5,993 nucleotides of DNA from Peptococcaceae bacterium. GTDB lineage: Bacteria; Bacillota; DSM-12270; Thermacetogeniales; Thermacetogeniaceae. This document shows, in pieces, positions 1 through 5,993 of this stretch. The position numbers and the translations under genes were made by a program. The stretch is from the NCBI GenBank assembly GCA_003160265.1, contig PLQY01000115.1:1-5993 (forward strand), in the 5' to 3' direction. Under the pieces are notes generated by a model, which searched no databases, was not told where the DNA came from, and worked only from the letters and a program-made list of their open reading frames with translations. Position 1 is the first letter of the stretch, and each line of letters starts with the position of its first letter.

Positions 1-884
1 GTCTGTGCCGGTGCCGGTTGCGCTGCCTGTGCCGGTGGGCTGGCGACCGGTTCCGGTACTGACCGGGAGGCGGTGATGATGAACACATCCTCGATGCGAT
101 CAAAATCCACGTCAGGCTGCACCAGAGCATACTGGTCCAAGCCGCTGCCCCCGGTATCGAACTTTAGAACTTTCCCGATCGGAATGTCACCGGGGAAAAT
201 ACCTCCCAGGCCGGAGGTCATTACAGTCTGGCCGGCTACGGGCTTGGCGTCGTACGGCAGGTCGATCATCTGGAGCATCCCCGGGTCATCCTTGCTGCCC
301 TCGATGACCCCCTGAGTGCCACTCTCGCTGATCATCGCCCCCGCGGCCCCCTCCTCGTCCAGGAGCAGGAGGATGTCGGCGGTGTGCGGCCACACTGCAT
401 CCACCCGCCCGACCAGGCCGGCGTCGGAGACTACCGCCATATCCTTTTCGACCCCGTCCTCTGAACCCCGGTCAACTACCAGGGTTCTGTACCAGTCGCT
501 CGGCGAACGGCTGACGACCCGCGCCCCCAGCAGTGTGAAGCGCATGACGTTGCGATTCTTGAAATCAAGCAGCTTCTGCAGTTGCTGGCTCTCGTAAACA
601 TATTCGTGCAGGCGGTTGTTCTCCCAGGTCAGGTCCATGACCTGCTGCTGCAACTGGCTGTTCTCACCCTGGATGCGGCGTATTCCGGCAAAGTAGCTCA
701 ACAGCGAAGCGCTGCCGCTCCAGGCCATCATCACTCTTGACTGCACCGGGGCCAGCGCCTCATGAATCTTGCCGACCACAGGGCTACCGGCAAAATTGGG
801 GACAAGGCGGGCCAGGCCCAGACAGAATATGGCCACTACCGCCAGGATAATCAGCGCTCTCTTAAAGCCGGAACTGAACAACAA
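1..884 (-). CDS. mreC: Rod shape-determining protein MreC (3' end cut by window edge)
   Basis: MreC is a membrane-anchored, extracytoplasmic scaffold that links MreB filaments to the lateral cell-wall synthesis machinery. The visible 294 residues show a short cytoplasmic N-terminus, one membrane segment at about residues 10-28 and a heptad-like, Gln/Glu/Leu-rich coiled coil at about 70-108. The beta-rich MreC domain follows at about 115-272, with the family signatures VVDRG..DGV (137-145), GLVGRV (156-161) and TSGLGGIFPGDIPIG (223-237). After residue 273 comes a low-complexity Pro/Ala/Gln tail that runs off the window, so the true C-terminus is not seen. I chose TTG at 884 as start: it is in frame with the domain, follows the mreB stop by 9 bases and has AGGA seven bases upstream. 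The ATG-ATG at 892/889 is in another frame that stops at 851-853. mreC is translated right behind mreB, suggesting coupling. Family assignment is very secure; the start is fairly secure. Confidence 0.95.
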   Translation of the reverse strand, partial: MLFSSGFKRALIILAVVAIFCLGLARLVPNFAGSPVVGKIHEALAPVQSRVMMAWSGSASLLSYFAGIRRIQGENSQLQQQVMDLTWENNRLHEYVYESQQLQKLLDFKNRNVMRFTLLGARVVSRSPSDWYRTLVVDRGSEDGVEKDMAVVSDAGLVGRVDAVWPHTADILLLLDEEGAAGAMISESGTQGVIEGSKDDPGMLQMIDLPYDAKPVAGQTVMTSGLGGIFPGDIPIGKVLKFDTGGSGLDQYALVQPDVDFDRIEDVFIITASRSVPEPVASPPAQAAQPAPAQ

Positions 885-893
885 GGCATCATC

Positions 894-1916
<1,023 letters not shown>

Positions 1917-1924
1917 ATCCCTTG

Positions 1925-1934
1925 CCCCTTCCTC
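1925..1934 (-). promoter_or_regulatory. Ribosome binding site of mreB
   Basis: GAGGAAGGGG on the minus strand, with an eight-base spacer to the GTG at 1916. This strong site in the short radC-mreB gap supports the GTG start over any start inside radC. Confidence 0.65.
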
Positions 1935-1945
1935 GCCAAGATTGT

Positions 1946-2641
1946 TCAGATAACTGCTCTTTCCTTGAGGCTTGTAAAAACATGGTCTCCAATAATAATA
2001 TGGTCGAGAACTTCGATACCTATTAACTTTCCCGCTTCGGCAAGGCGGCGGGTAATTTCCAGATCCTCGCCACTGGGTGTGGCATCTCCGCTGGGATGGT
2101 TGTGGAGCAGGATCACTGCGGCAGCACTCTTCAGCACTGCCGGCTTGAAGACCTCCCTGGGATGTACCAGGGATGAGTTCAAGCTGCCCACCGAGACGGT
2201 CTCCACCGCCAACACCTGGTTCTTGGTATTCAGGATGACCACCCGGAAATGCTCCCGGTCCAGGTAACACATCTCCTCCATCACAAAGCTGCAGACATCT
2301 TGAGGGCTGCGAATTGTGGGCCGGAGGCCCTGTCCCAGGCAGGACAATCGCTTGCCCAACTCCACCGCCGCCCTGATCTGGGCCGCCTTGGCAGGTCCGA
2401 TCCCCTTCACGCTGCACAGGCCCTCATAGGTAGCCTCCGCCAGAAAACGCAGGCCGCGCGGGCTCTGCAGCAGACGGTGGGCAAGGTCCAGGGCCGACTC
2501 CTCCCGCGACCCGCTGCCCAGGATGATGGCCAGCAGTTCAGCGGAGGAGAGAGCGCCAGGGCCTGCTTCCCGCATGCGCTCCCGCGGCCGGACATCCTCC
2601 GGCAGGCTCTTGATCGTCAGGTGATATTCGGGCCCGGACAC
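1946..2641 (-). CDS. radC: RadC family JAB/MPN-domain protein
   Basis: A 231-residue protein of usual RadC length. The N-terminal half holds a helix-hairpin-helix DNA-binding element ([20 protein letters not shown], about 77-96). The C-terminal half is a JAB/MPN metalloprotease-like domain with the metal-binding signature [14 protein letters not shown] at 180-193 (H180, H182 and D193 as likely ligands) and an upstream glutamate at 163. The family was once tied to DNA repair, but that role is disputed and no substrate is firmly known, so the function remains open. The start is GTG at 2641, with GGAG ten bases upstream. This makes the gene overlap the last 25 bases of maf, suggesting coupled translation. 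The ATG two bases upstream (2641-2643) is in the maf frame and belongs to maf. The position between maf and mreB matches the common Firmicutes order. Family call secure; exact start moderately so. Confidence 0.95.
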   Translation of the reverse strand: MSGPEYHLTIKSLPEDVRPRERMREAGPGALSSAELLAIILGSGSREESALDLAHRLLQSPRGLRFLAEATYEGLCSVKGIGPAKAAQIRAAVELGKRLSCLGQGLRPTIRSPQDVCSFVMEEMCYLDREHFRVVILNTKNQVLAVETVSVGSLNSSLVHPREVFKPAVLKSAAAVILLHNHPSGDATPSGEDLEITRRLAEAGKLIGIEVLDHIIIGDHVFTSLKERAVI

Positions 2642-3225
2642 ATCAGATCAACTCCAAATGACTTCAGCATCTCCCCCAGCCTGGCCAGGGGCAACCCCAC
2701 CACATTGTAGAAACAGCCTTCGATCCCGGCCACCAACAACGCCCCGTAACCCTGGATGCCATACCCTCCGGCTTTTCCCAACGGCTCTCCGGTAGCCAGA
2801 TACCCGTCGATCTCCCCCTGGCTGAGGCTGCGGAACCGGACGCGGGTTGCCACCACGTCCTCCTGCCGCAGGCCTGATGCCTCCAGGTGCAGGGCGACGC
2901 CCGTAAACACCAGATGCTGGCGTCCGCTCAGAAACTGCAACATCTCCCGTGCTTCCGGGGCACTCTCAGGTTTATCCAGGATCCGCCCGTCACACCAGAC
3001 CACTGTATCAGCGGCCAGCACCAGGTGCTGGGGATACCGCCAGGCCACCGCCCGGGCCTTGTCGCCCGCCCGCTTCAGGGCGAGCTGTCGAGGCTCGGCG
3101 CCCCGGGTGCCCTCTGAGCGCGGCAGTTCCTCAACCAGGCTGGGCACGGCCCTGAAAGAAACGCCCAGGCGTTTCAGAAGCTCTGCCCGCCGGGGCGAAG
3201 CCGAAGCCAGGATAATCTCCCGCAT
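2617..3225 (-). CDS. maf: Maf nucleoside triphosphate pyrophosphatase
   Basis: Maf proteins cleave nucleoside triphosphates to the monophosphate and pyrophosphate. They act as house-cleaning enzymes against non-canonical nucleotides, and Bacillus Maf is linked to septum control. The product is 202 residues, typical for the family. Visible motifs are the N-terminal ILASASPRR (5-13), VLAADTVV (69-76) with the likely catalytic aspartate D73, DKP (84-86), TRVRFRSLS (127-135) and GEPLGKAGGYGIQGYGA (146-161), then NVVGLPL (174-180). The DKP and KAGGYGIQG signatures suggest the YhdE-type dTTP/UTP group rather than the YceF m7GTP group; this is inference. I chose ATG at 3225 because AAGGGTGG lies six bases upstream. 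A TTG at 3231, two codons earlier, sits directly against that site and is less likely. The gene follows DUF4321 by 12 bases and overlaps radC by 25. Confidence 0.96.
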   Translation of the reverse strand: MREIILASASPRRAELLKRLGVSFRAVPSLVEELPRSEGTRGAEPRQLALKRAGDKARAVAWRYPQHLVLAADTVVWCDGRILDKPESAPEAREMLQFLSGRQHLVFTGVALHLEASGLRQEDVVATRVRFRSLSQGEIDGYLATGEPLGKAGGYGIQGYGALLVAGIEGCFYNVVGLPLARLGEMLKSFGVDLMCPGPNIT

Positions 3226-3231
3226 TGGCAA

Positions 3232-3239
3232 CCACCCTT
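3232..3239 (-). promoter_or_regulatory. Ribosome binding site of maf
   Basis: AAGGGTGG on the minus strand, six bases before ATG at 3225. It overlaps the TAA stop of the upstream DUF4321 gene (3238-3240), so the two genes are probably translationally linked. It favours ATG at 3225 over TTG at 3231. Confidence 0.6.
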
Positions 3240-3501
3240 ACAAGCGCAGATAGATGATGAATGCTGCGATGAAGCCAAGGATGCTGACAGGATTTACCTT
3301 GAAAGTGAAACCGAACGTGAGGGTCAGGAAGTCCAAGTTCAGTGTCGTTGCTGGAAGACCGATGCCCGGCCCCTGATTGAGAAAGGCCAAGTGTTGAACG
3401 CTGCTCAGGGCATGTCCAATCAGGCCTCCGACGATCCCGCCCAGGATCAGCAGGATCACCAGCAGCCAGGCGCTCCGGTAGTGCTGCCCGTATCCCTTCA
3501 T
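3238..3501 (-). CDS. DUF4321 small membrane protein
   Basis: An 87-residue hydrophobic protein with two predicted membrane segments, at about residues 11-31 (LLVILLILGGIVGGLIG) and about 72-86 (VSILGFIAAFIIYLR). They are joined by a loop holding the conserved-looking block LPATTLNLDFLTLTFGFTFKVN (49-70). I recognise this block as typical of DUF4321, a clostridial family of unknown function often found next to maf or folC. The two glycine-rich stretches in helix 1 suggest close helix packing. ATG at 3501 is preceded by AAGGAG with a ten-base spacer, and a sigma-A-like promoter lies 35 bases upstream. It is the first gene of the transcription unit leading to maf, radC and mreBC, so a role near the cell envelope is possible but unproven. 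No enzymatic motif is seen. Confidence 0.85.
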   Translation of the reverse strand: MKGYGQHYRSAWLLVILLILGGIVGGLIGHALSSVQHLAFLNQGPGIGLPATTLNLDFLTLTFGFTFKVNPVSILGFIAAFIIYLRL

Positions 3502-3535
3502 TAAAAACCTGCTCCTTCGCGTTTATTTAAGTTTA

Positions 3536-3564
3536 AGTCTAACATTTCAATATATGTCTGACAA
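3536..3564 (-). promoter_or_regulatory. Candidate sigma-A promoter for the DUF4321-maf-radC-mreBC operon
   Basis: On the minus strand, TTGTCA (3559-3564, five of six consensus bases) is separated by 17 bases from TAGACT (3536-3541, four of six). It lies in an AT-rich stretch (18 G+C of 60 bases in 3521-3580) and would start RNA near 3529, giving a leader of about 28 bases. An overlapping alternative, TTGAAA with an AAATAA-like -10, is also present further downstream, so the exact promoter is uncertain. Its position between the folC terminator and the first gene fits well. Confidence 0.5.
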
Positions 3565-3640
3565 GGACTCTTGGGATATGCAATATGTGCAAGACCTATC
3601 ATATACTGTCAATTCCAGCCAGCGAAGCTTTGTATTCAAC

Positions 3641-3679
3641 AAAAACGCAGTGTCGATCAAGACCGGACACTGCATTTTT
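3641..3679. terminator. Bidirectional intrinsic terminator after folC
   Basis: A perfect 8-base inverted repeat (gcagtgtc at 3647-3654 and gacactgc at 3666-3673) surrounds an 11-base loop. The stem is flanked by five A on the left (3641-3645) and five T on the right (3675-3679), which could extend it past one C-A mismatch. Read on the minus strand, the hairpin is followed by GTTTTT, so it would end the pst-phoU-folC transcript about 86 bases past the folC stop. It has the same shape on the plus strand, though no plus-strand gene is seen here. Confidence 0.75.
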
Positions 3680-3764
3680 ATCGCCAAAATAGATATGCTT
3701 CCACCCAGTTGAATGGCTATGATTGCCATGATTTAGGAAAACCATCTCTGCGAAGGAACGACTT

Positions 3765-5087
3765 TCAAGATAGACCCAGCTTACTGCGCAGGTATGCTCT
3801 GGCCTCGGCCACCATGTAGAAGGAGCCGGTGACGCAGACCAGGTCCTCACAGCCGGCCTCTTTGAGGGCGGCATCCACGGCAGCGGTGATCTCCTCGACC
3901 TGGAGCACATGGTCCACGTAGCGGCCGGCCTCGGTCGCCAGCAGTTCCCAATCCCCTGCCCGCGGGCTGTTCGGCCTGGTGATCACCACCACCGACGCCA
4001 GCGGCGCCAACTCGCCTACCACTTTCTCCCGCTCCTTGTCCCCCAGCATCCCCAGTACCAGGATCAGCCGCCGGTAATGATAGATCCCCTGCAGGGCCGC
4101 CCGCAGCTTCCGGGACCCGTCGTGGTTGTGGGTGACGTCAACCAGGATCGCCGGCCGCTCGGACAGCAGTTCCAGCCGGGCCGGCCACCTGGCGGCGGCA
4201 AAGCCCGCCCTGATCTGATCCGTGGTAATCTGCACACCATGGTGTTGGCGCAGGATCTCGATCGCCCCGAGGGCGGTGGCGGCGTTGATCGCCTGGTACT
4301 GACCGGCCAGGGGCACCCACTGGGCAGGGTAGCCCCCCCATGGACTGCGCAGATTGAAGCTCGTCCCGGCGGGAGTGGACTCGATCAACTCATAGACAAG
4401 GTCGACACCGACCCACAGCAGCGATGCGCCCACCTCACGGCGCCGGGCCTCGATCACTTCGAGAGCATCCGGTTCAGTGACGGCCGTGACCACATGCCCG
4501 CCCTGCTTGATGATACCCGCCTTGACGGTGGCTATTTCCTTGATGGTATTACCCAGGTAGTCCATGTGGTCGAAGGCGACGTTGGTGATCACCGCCGCCA
4601 GGGGGGTGGGAATGACGTTGGTGGAATCGATGGCGCCACCCAGGCCGACCTCCAGCACCAGGAAGTCCACCCGCTCCTCGTAAAAGTACAGGAAGGCGAC
4701 AGCGGTACAGACTTCGAACTCGGTAGGCTGTTCGTGCCCGTCCCGCACCATCTGCTCCAGGTACGGCTTTACCCGGGAGATCAGGTCCGCCAGCTTCGGT
4801 TCGCTGACCGGAACCCGGTTGATCAGGTAGCGTTCGGTGTAGCTGTCGAGATGGGGCGAGGTGAACAGCCCCACCCGGCAACCAGCGGCCTCCAGGACCG
4901 AGGCCGTCATCATGGCGGTCGACCCCTTGCCGTTGGTGCCGCCGACGTGTACCACCCGCAGCTTCCGGTGCGGGTCTCCCAGGAGCTGCAGCAGGTACTC
5001 GATCCGCTGCAGTCCGAAATTGAAACCGAATTTAGTCAGGCCGACCAGGAAGTCCAGCGCTTCGTCATAGGACATGGATGACGGCAT
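3765..5087 (-). CDS. folC: Bifunctional dihydrofolate synthase / folylpolyglutamate synthase FolC
   Basis: FolC is a cytosolic Mur-ligase-family enzyme. It uses ATP to join glutamate to dihydropteroate and to extend polyglutamate tails on folates. The 440-residue product has the normal length. Visible motifs are the P-loop GGTNGKGST (49-57), TSPHL (76-80), the substrate/Mg region LEVGLGGAIDSTNVI (145-159), NVAFDHMDYLGNTIKEIATVKAGIIK (169-194) with the likely carbamylated lysine K189, RWPARLE (300-306), GMLGDKE (346-352) and CVTGSFYMVAEAR (418-430). The usual DGAHNP or DVAHNP element reads DVTHNHDG (317-324), so the proline is replaced by histidine. ATG at 5087 is preceded by AAGGGTG; a second in-frame ATG four codons later is possible. 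Upstream open frame to 5351 overlaps phoU and is not coding. folC follows phoU by 59 bases without a terminator, so it is likely cotranscribed with pst-phoU. Whether it is mono- or bifunctional cannot be read from sequence alone. Confidence 0.96.
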   Translation of the reverse strand: MPSSMSYDEALDFLVGLTKFGFNFGLQRIEYLLQLLGDPHRKLRVVHVGGTNGKGSTAMMTASVLEAAGCRVGLFTSPHLDSYTERYLINRVPVSEPKLADLISRVKPYLEQMVRDGHEQPTEFEVCTAVAFLYFYEERVDFLVLEVGLGGAIDSTNVIPTPLAAVITNVAFDHMDYLGNTIKEIATVKAGIIKQGGHVVTAVTEPDALEVIEARRREVGASLLWVGVDLVYELIESTPAGTSFNLRSPWGGYPAQWVPLAGQYQAINAATALGAIEILRQHHGVQITTDQIRAGFAAARWPARLELLSERPAILVDVTHNHDGSRKLRAALQGIYHYRRLILVLGMLGDKEREKVVGELAPLASVVVITRPNSPRAGDWELLATEAGRYVDHVLQVEEITAAVDAALKEAGCEDLVCVTGSFYMVAEARAYLRSKLGLS

Positions 5088-5101
5088 GATCGCACCCTTT
5101 T

Positions 5102-5129
5102 CGATATTCGAAGTACGATATTCAATGTT
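5102..5129. repeat. Short AT-rich tandem repeat in the phoU-folC gap
   Basis: Two adjacent 14-base units, cgatattcgaagta (5102-5115) and cgatattcaatgtt (5116-5129), match at 11 of 14 positions. The first unit contains the palindrome ttcgaa. Read on the minus strand, the segment would translate as NIEYRTSNIE, a pattern I recall from spurious intergenic reading frames in many bacterial genomes. It is therefore likely a copy of a dispersed intergenic repeat. Its function is unknown. Confidence 0.55.
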
Positions 5130-5146
5130 CCGCACCCTGAGGAGTC

Positions 5147-5806
5147 TCACACGTTGAGATCCTTGCGCTCTCCCTTGACCATGAAGTATACCGCCTCGCC
5201 GAGGTTGGTACAATAGTCCGCCATGCGCTCCATGTGCCTGCCCACGAACAGGAGATGGGTGGCCTGCTGGATCGTCCGGGTATCTTCCAGCATGAAGGAC
5301 AGCAGTTCCCTGAAGATCTGGTGATAGAGAGCGTCCACCTCGTGGTCGCAATCGATCAACTGCTCCACCTCGGAGGGGTCGCGGCGCACAAAAGCATCGA
5401 GGCTGATCCGCAGCATCTTCTGGGTGATCTCGGCCATCCTGGGTATGTCGATCAGGGGCTTGATCAGAGACTGGCCGGAGATGCGGATGGTTACCTTGGA
5501 CACATCCTTTGCATGGTCAGCTATCCGCTCCAGGTCGTTGGTGATCTTCAGGACGGCGCTGATCACGCGGAGGTCGCTGGCCATCGGCTGCTGTAAGGCC
5601 AGCAACCGGATGCAGTTATCCTCGATCCGAACCTGAAAATCATCGATGGAGACGTCGCCATCGATGACCTGCTGGGCCAGGCTCTCGTCCCGCGTCTTGA
5701 GCGATTTGACCGCGTTGAAGATGGCCTGCTCCACCATCGTGCCCATCTTCAAGACGTCCTGCTGCAGCTCATCCAACTGCTCGTGAAAAGACTTGCGCGT
5801 TACCAA
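5147..5806 (-). CDS. phoU: Phosphate signalling complex protein PhoU
   Basis: PhoU is a cytoplasmic helical protein that connects the Pst transporter to the PhoR sensor kinase and restrains phosphate uptake when phosphate is plentiful. The 219-residue product is of standard length and contains two PhoU repeats of three-helix bundles. Each repeat has the metal-cluster E-x-x-x-D motif: DLERIADHA at 91-99 (E93, D97) and HMERMADYC at 191-199 (E193, D197). The start is TTG at 5806, eight bases after a strong GGAGG, and gives the usual PhoU beginning (MVTRKSFHEQLDEL). No in-frame ATG occurs before residue 21, and ATG codons near 5831-5835 are out of frame. It lies 31 bases behind pstB, the standard pst operon end, and 59 bases before folC. 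Confidence 0.97.
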   Translation of the reverse strand: MVTRKSFHEQLDELQQDVLKMGTMVEQAIFNAVKSLKTRDESLAQQVIDGDVSIDDFQVRIEDNCIRLLALQQPMASDLRVISAVLKITNDLERIADHAKDVSKVTIRISGQSLIKPLIDIPRMAEITQKMLRISLDAFVRRDPSEVEQLIDCDHEVDALYHQIFRELLSFMLEDTRTIQQATHLLFVGRHMERMADYCTNLGEAVYFMVKGERKDLNV

Positions 5807-5811
5807 GCCTG

Positions 5812-5820
5812 CCCCCTCCC
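5812..5820 (-). promoter_or_regulatory. Ribosome binding site deciding the phoU TTG start
   Basis: GGGAGGGGG on the minus strand, inside the pstB-phoU gap. Its GGAGG core is eight bases from the TTG at 5806. It supports a non-ATG start for phoU, as no ATG is available in frame near the expected N-terminus. Confidence 0.65.
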
Positions 5821-5837
5821 CCCGGCTGCATGCATTT

Positions 5838-5993
5838 TCAACCGAACCGTCCGGTGATATAATCTTCAGTCTCCTTATTTTCAGGATATGTGAACAGCTT
5901 GTCGGTCCTGCCGAACTCGATCAGAGAGCCGTTCAGGAGAAAGGCCGTGAAGTGCGATACCCGTGCGGCCTGCTGCATGTTGTGGGTGACGAT
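5838..5993 (-). CDS. pstB: Phosphate ABC transporter ATP-binding protein PstB (C-terminal part only)
   Basis: PstB is the ATPase subunit of the high-affinity phosphate importer PstSCAB. Only the last 51 residues are in the window; the gene begins beyond the right edge. The visible part starts at the H-loop ([13 protein letters not shown], with the switch histidine at visible residue 4), runs through [31 protein letters not shown] and ends with the family-typical TGRFG. Most PstB proteins, as I recall them, have an aspartate after RVS; here it is histidine (RVSH), a minor change. The stop is TGA at 5838-5840. Walker A, Walker B and the signature motif lie outside the window. The order pstB-phoU is standard, so pstS, pstC and pstA are expected further to the right. 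Confidence 0.95.
   Translation of the reverse strand: MVTHNMQQAARVSHFTAFLLNGSLIEFGRTDKLFTYPENKETEDYITGRFG

Noticed and set aside
73..597. Two plus-strand open frames opposite mreC
   Set aside because: Antisense shadows of mreC, which reads through in one frame with all its family signatures.
851..892. ATG-ATG as the mreC start
   Set aside because: The frame meets TGA at 851-853 after 13 codons and is not the frame of the MreC domain.
1917..2417. Possible N-terminal extension of MreB
   Set aside because: The stretch is open but coincides with radC in another frame. MreB proteins begin where GTG 1916 starts, which has a strong ribosome site.
2249..2710. Plus-strand open frame of 153 codons opposite radC and the end of maf
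   Set aside because: Shadow of two well-supported genes; no recognisable family.
3547..3729. Minus-strand 60-codon open frame in the folC-DUF4321 gap
   Set aside because: It spans the terminator hairpin, has no clear ribosome site and does not resemble a known protein.
3713..3729. Small inverted repeat atggc...gccat as a second terminator
   Set aside because: Only a 5-base stem and no T run on either side; too weak to call.
3909..5081. Plus-strand open frame of 390 codons opposite folC
   Set aside because: It is antisense to a secure folC with all family motifs. Its composition (many Gly, Pro, Gln, Asp, His) is typical of a GC-rich shadow frame, with no recognisable domain.
5088..5351. Possible N-terminal extension of FolC
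   Set aside because: The extension runs into phoU in another frame and through the short repeat. ATG at 5087 gives the normal family N-terminus with a ribosome site.

Overview
This window looks like core chromosome of a GC-rich member of the Firmicutes/Clostridia, probably the Peptococcaceae (Desulfotomaculum, Pelotomaculum or Moorella-like). The basis is the order DUF4321 - maf - radC - mreB - mreC, which is the usual clostridial/bacillar arrangement. Other support comes from Firmicutes-type MreB and MreC sequences, strong purine-rich Shine-Dalgarno sites and frequent GTG/TTG starts. The genus assignment is inferred from memory of gene families, not from a search. Every gene I can support lies on the minus strand, so the reading order runs from high to low coordinates.

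Region 1 (5993 to 3765) holds the 3' end of pstB (phosphate ABC transporter ATPase), then phoU (phosphate signalling regulator), then folC (folate/polyglutamate synthesis). The genes are close together (31 and 59 bases) with no visible terminator between them, so folC probably shares transcripts with the pst-phoU operon. The phoU-folC gap carries a short AT-rich tandem motif that resembles a dispersed intergenic repeat.

Region 2 (3764 to 3502) is the only sizeable intergenic stretch, about 263 bases and markedly AT-rich. It contains a near-symmetrical hairpin flanked by A and T runs (3641-3679), a good candidate for a bidirectional intrinsic terminator. It also contains a sigma-A-like promoter (3536-3564) facing the downstream genes.

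Region 3 (3501 to 1) is the morphogenesis operon: a small DUF4321 membrane protein, Maf nucleotide pyrophosphatase, RadC-family JAB-domain protein, MreB actin and the start of MreC. Spacing is tight: a 12-base gap, a 25-base overlap, a 29-base gap and then 9 bases. MreB and MreC work together in guiding lateral cell-wall synthesis. mreD would be expected just beyond the left edge.

Four of the seven gene starts visible here appear to be GTG or TTG. I found no RNA genes, mobile elements, CRISPR arrays or unknown multi-gene system. The least understood items are the DUF4321 protein and the short repeat between phoU and folC.
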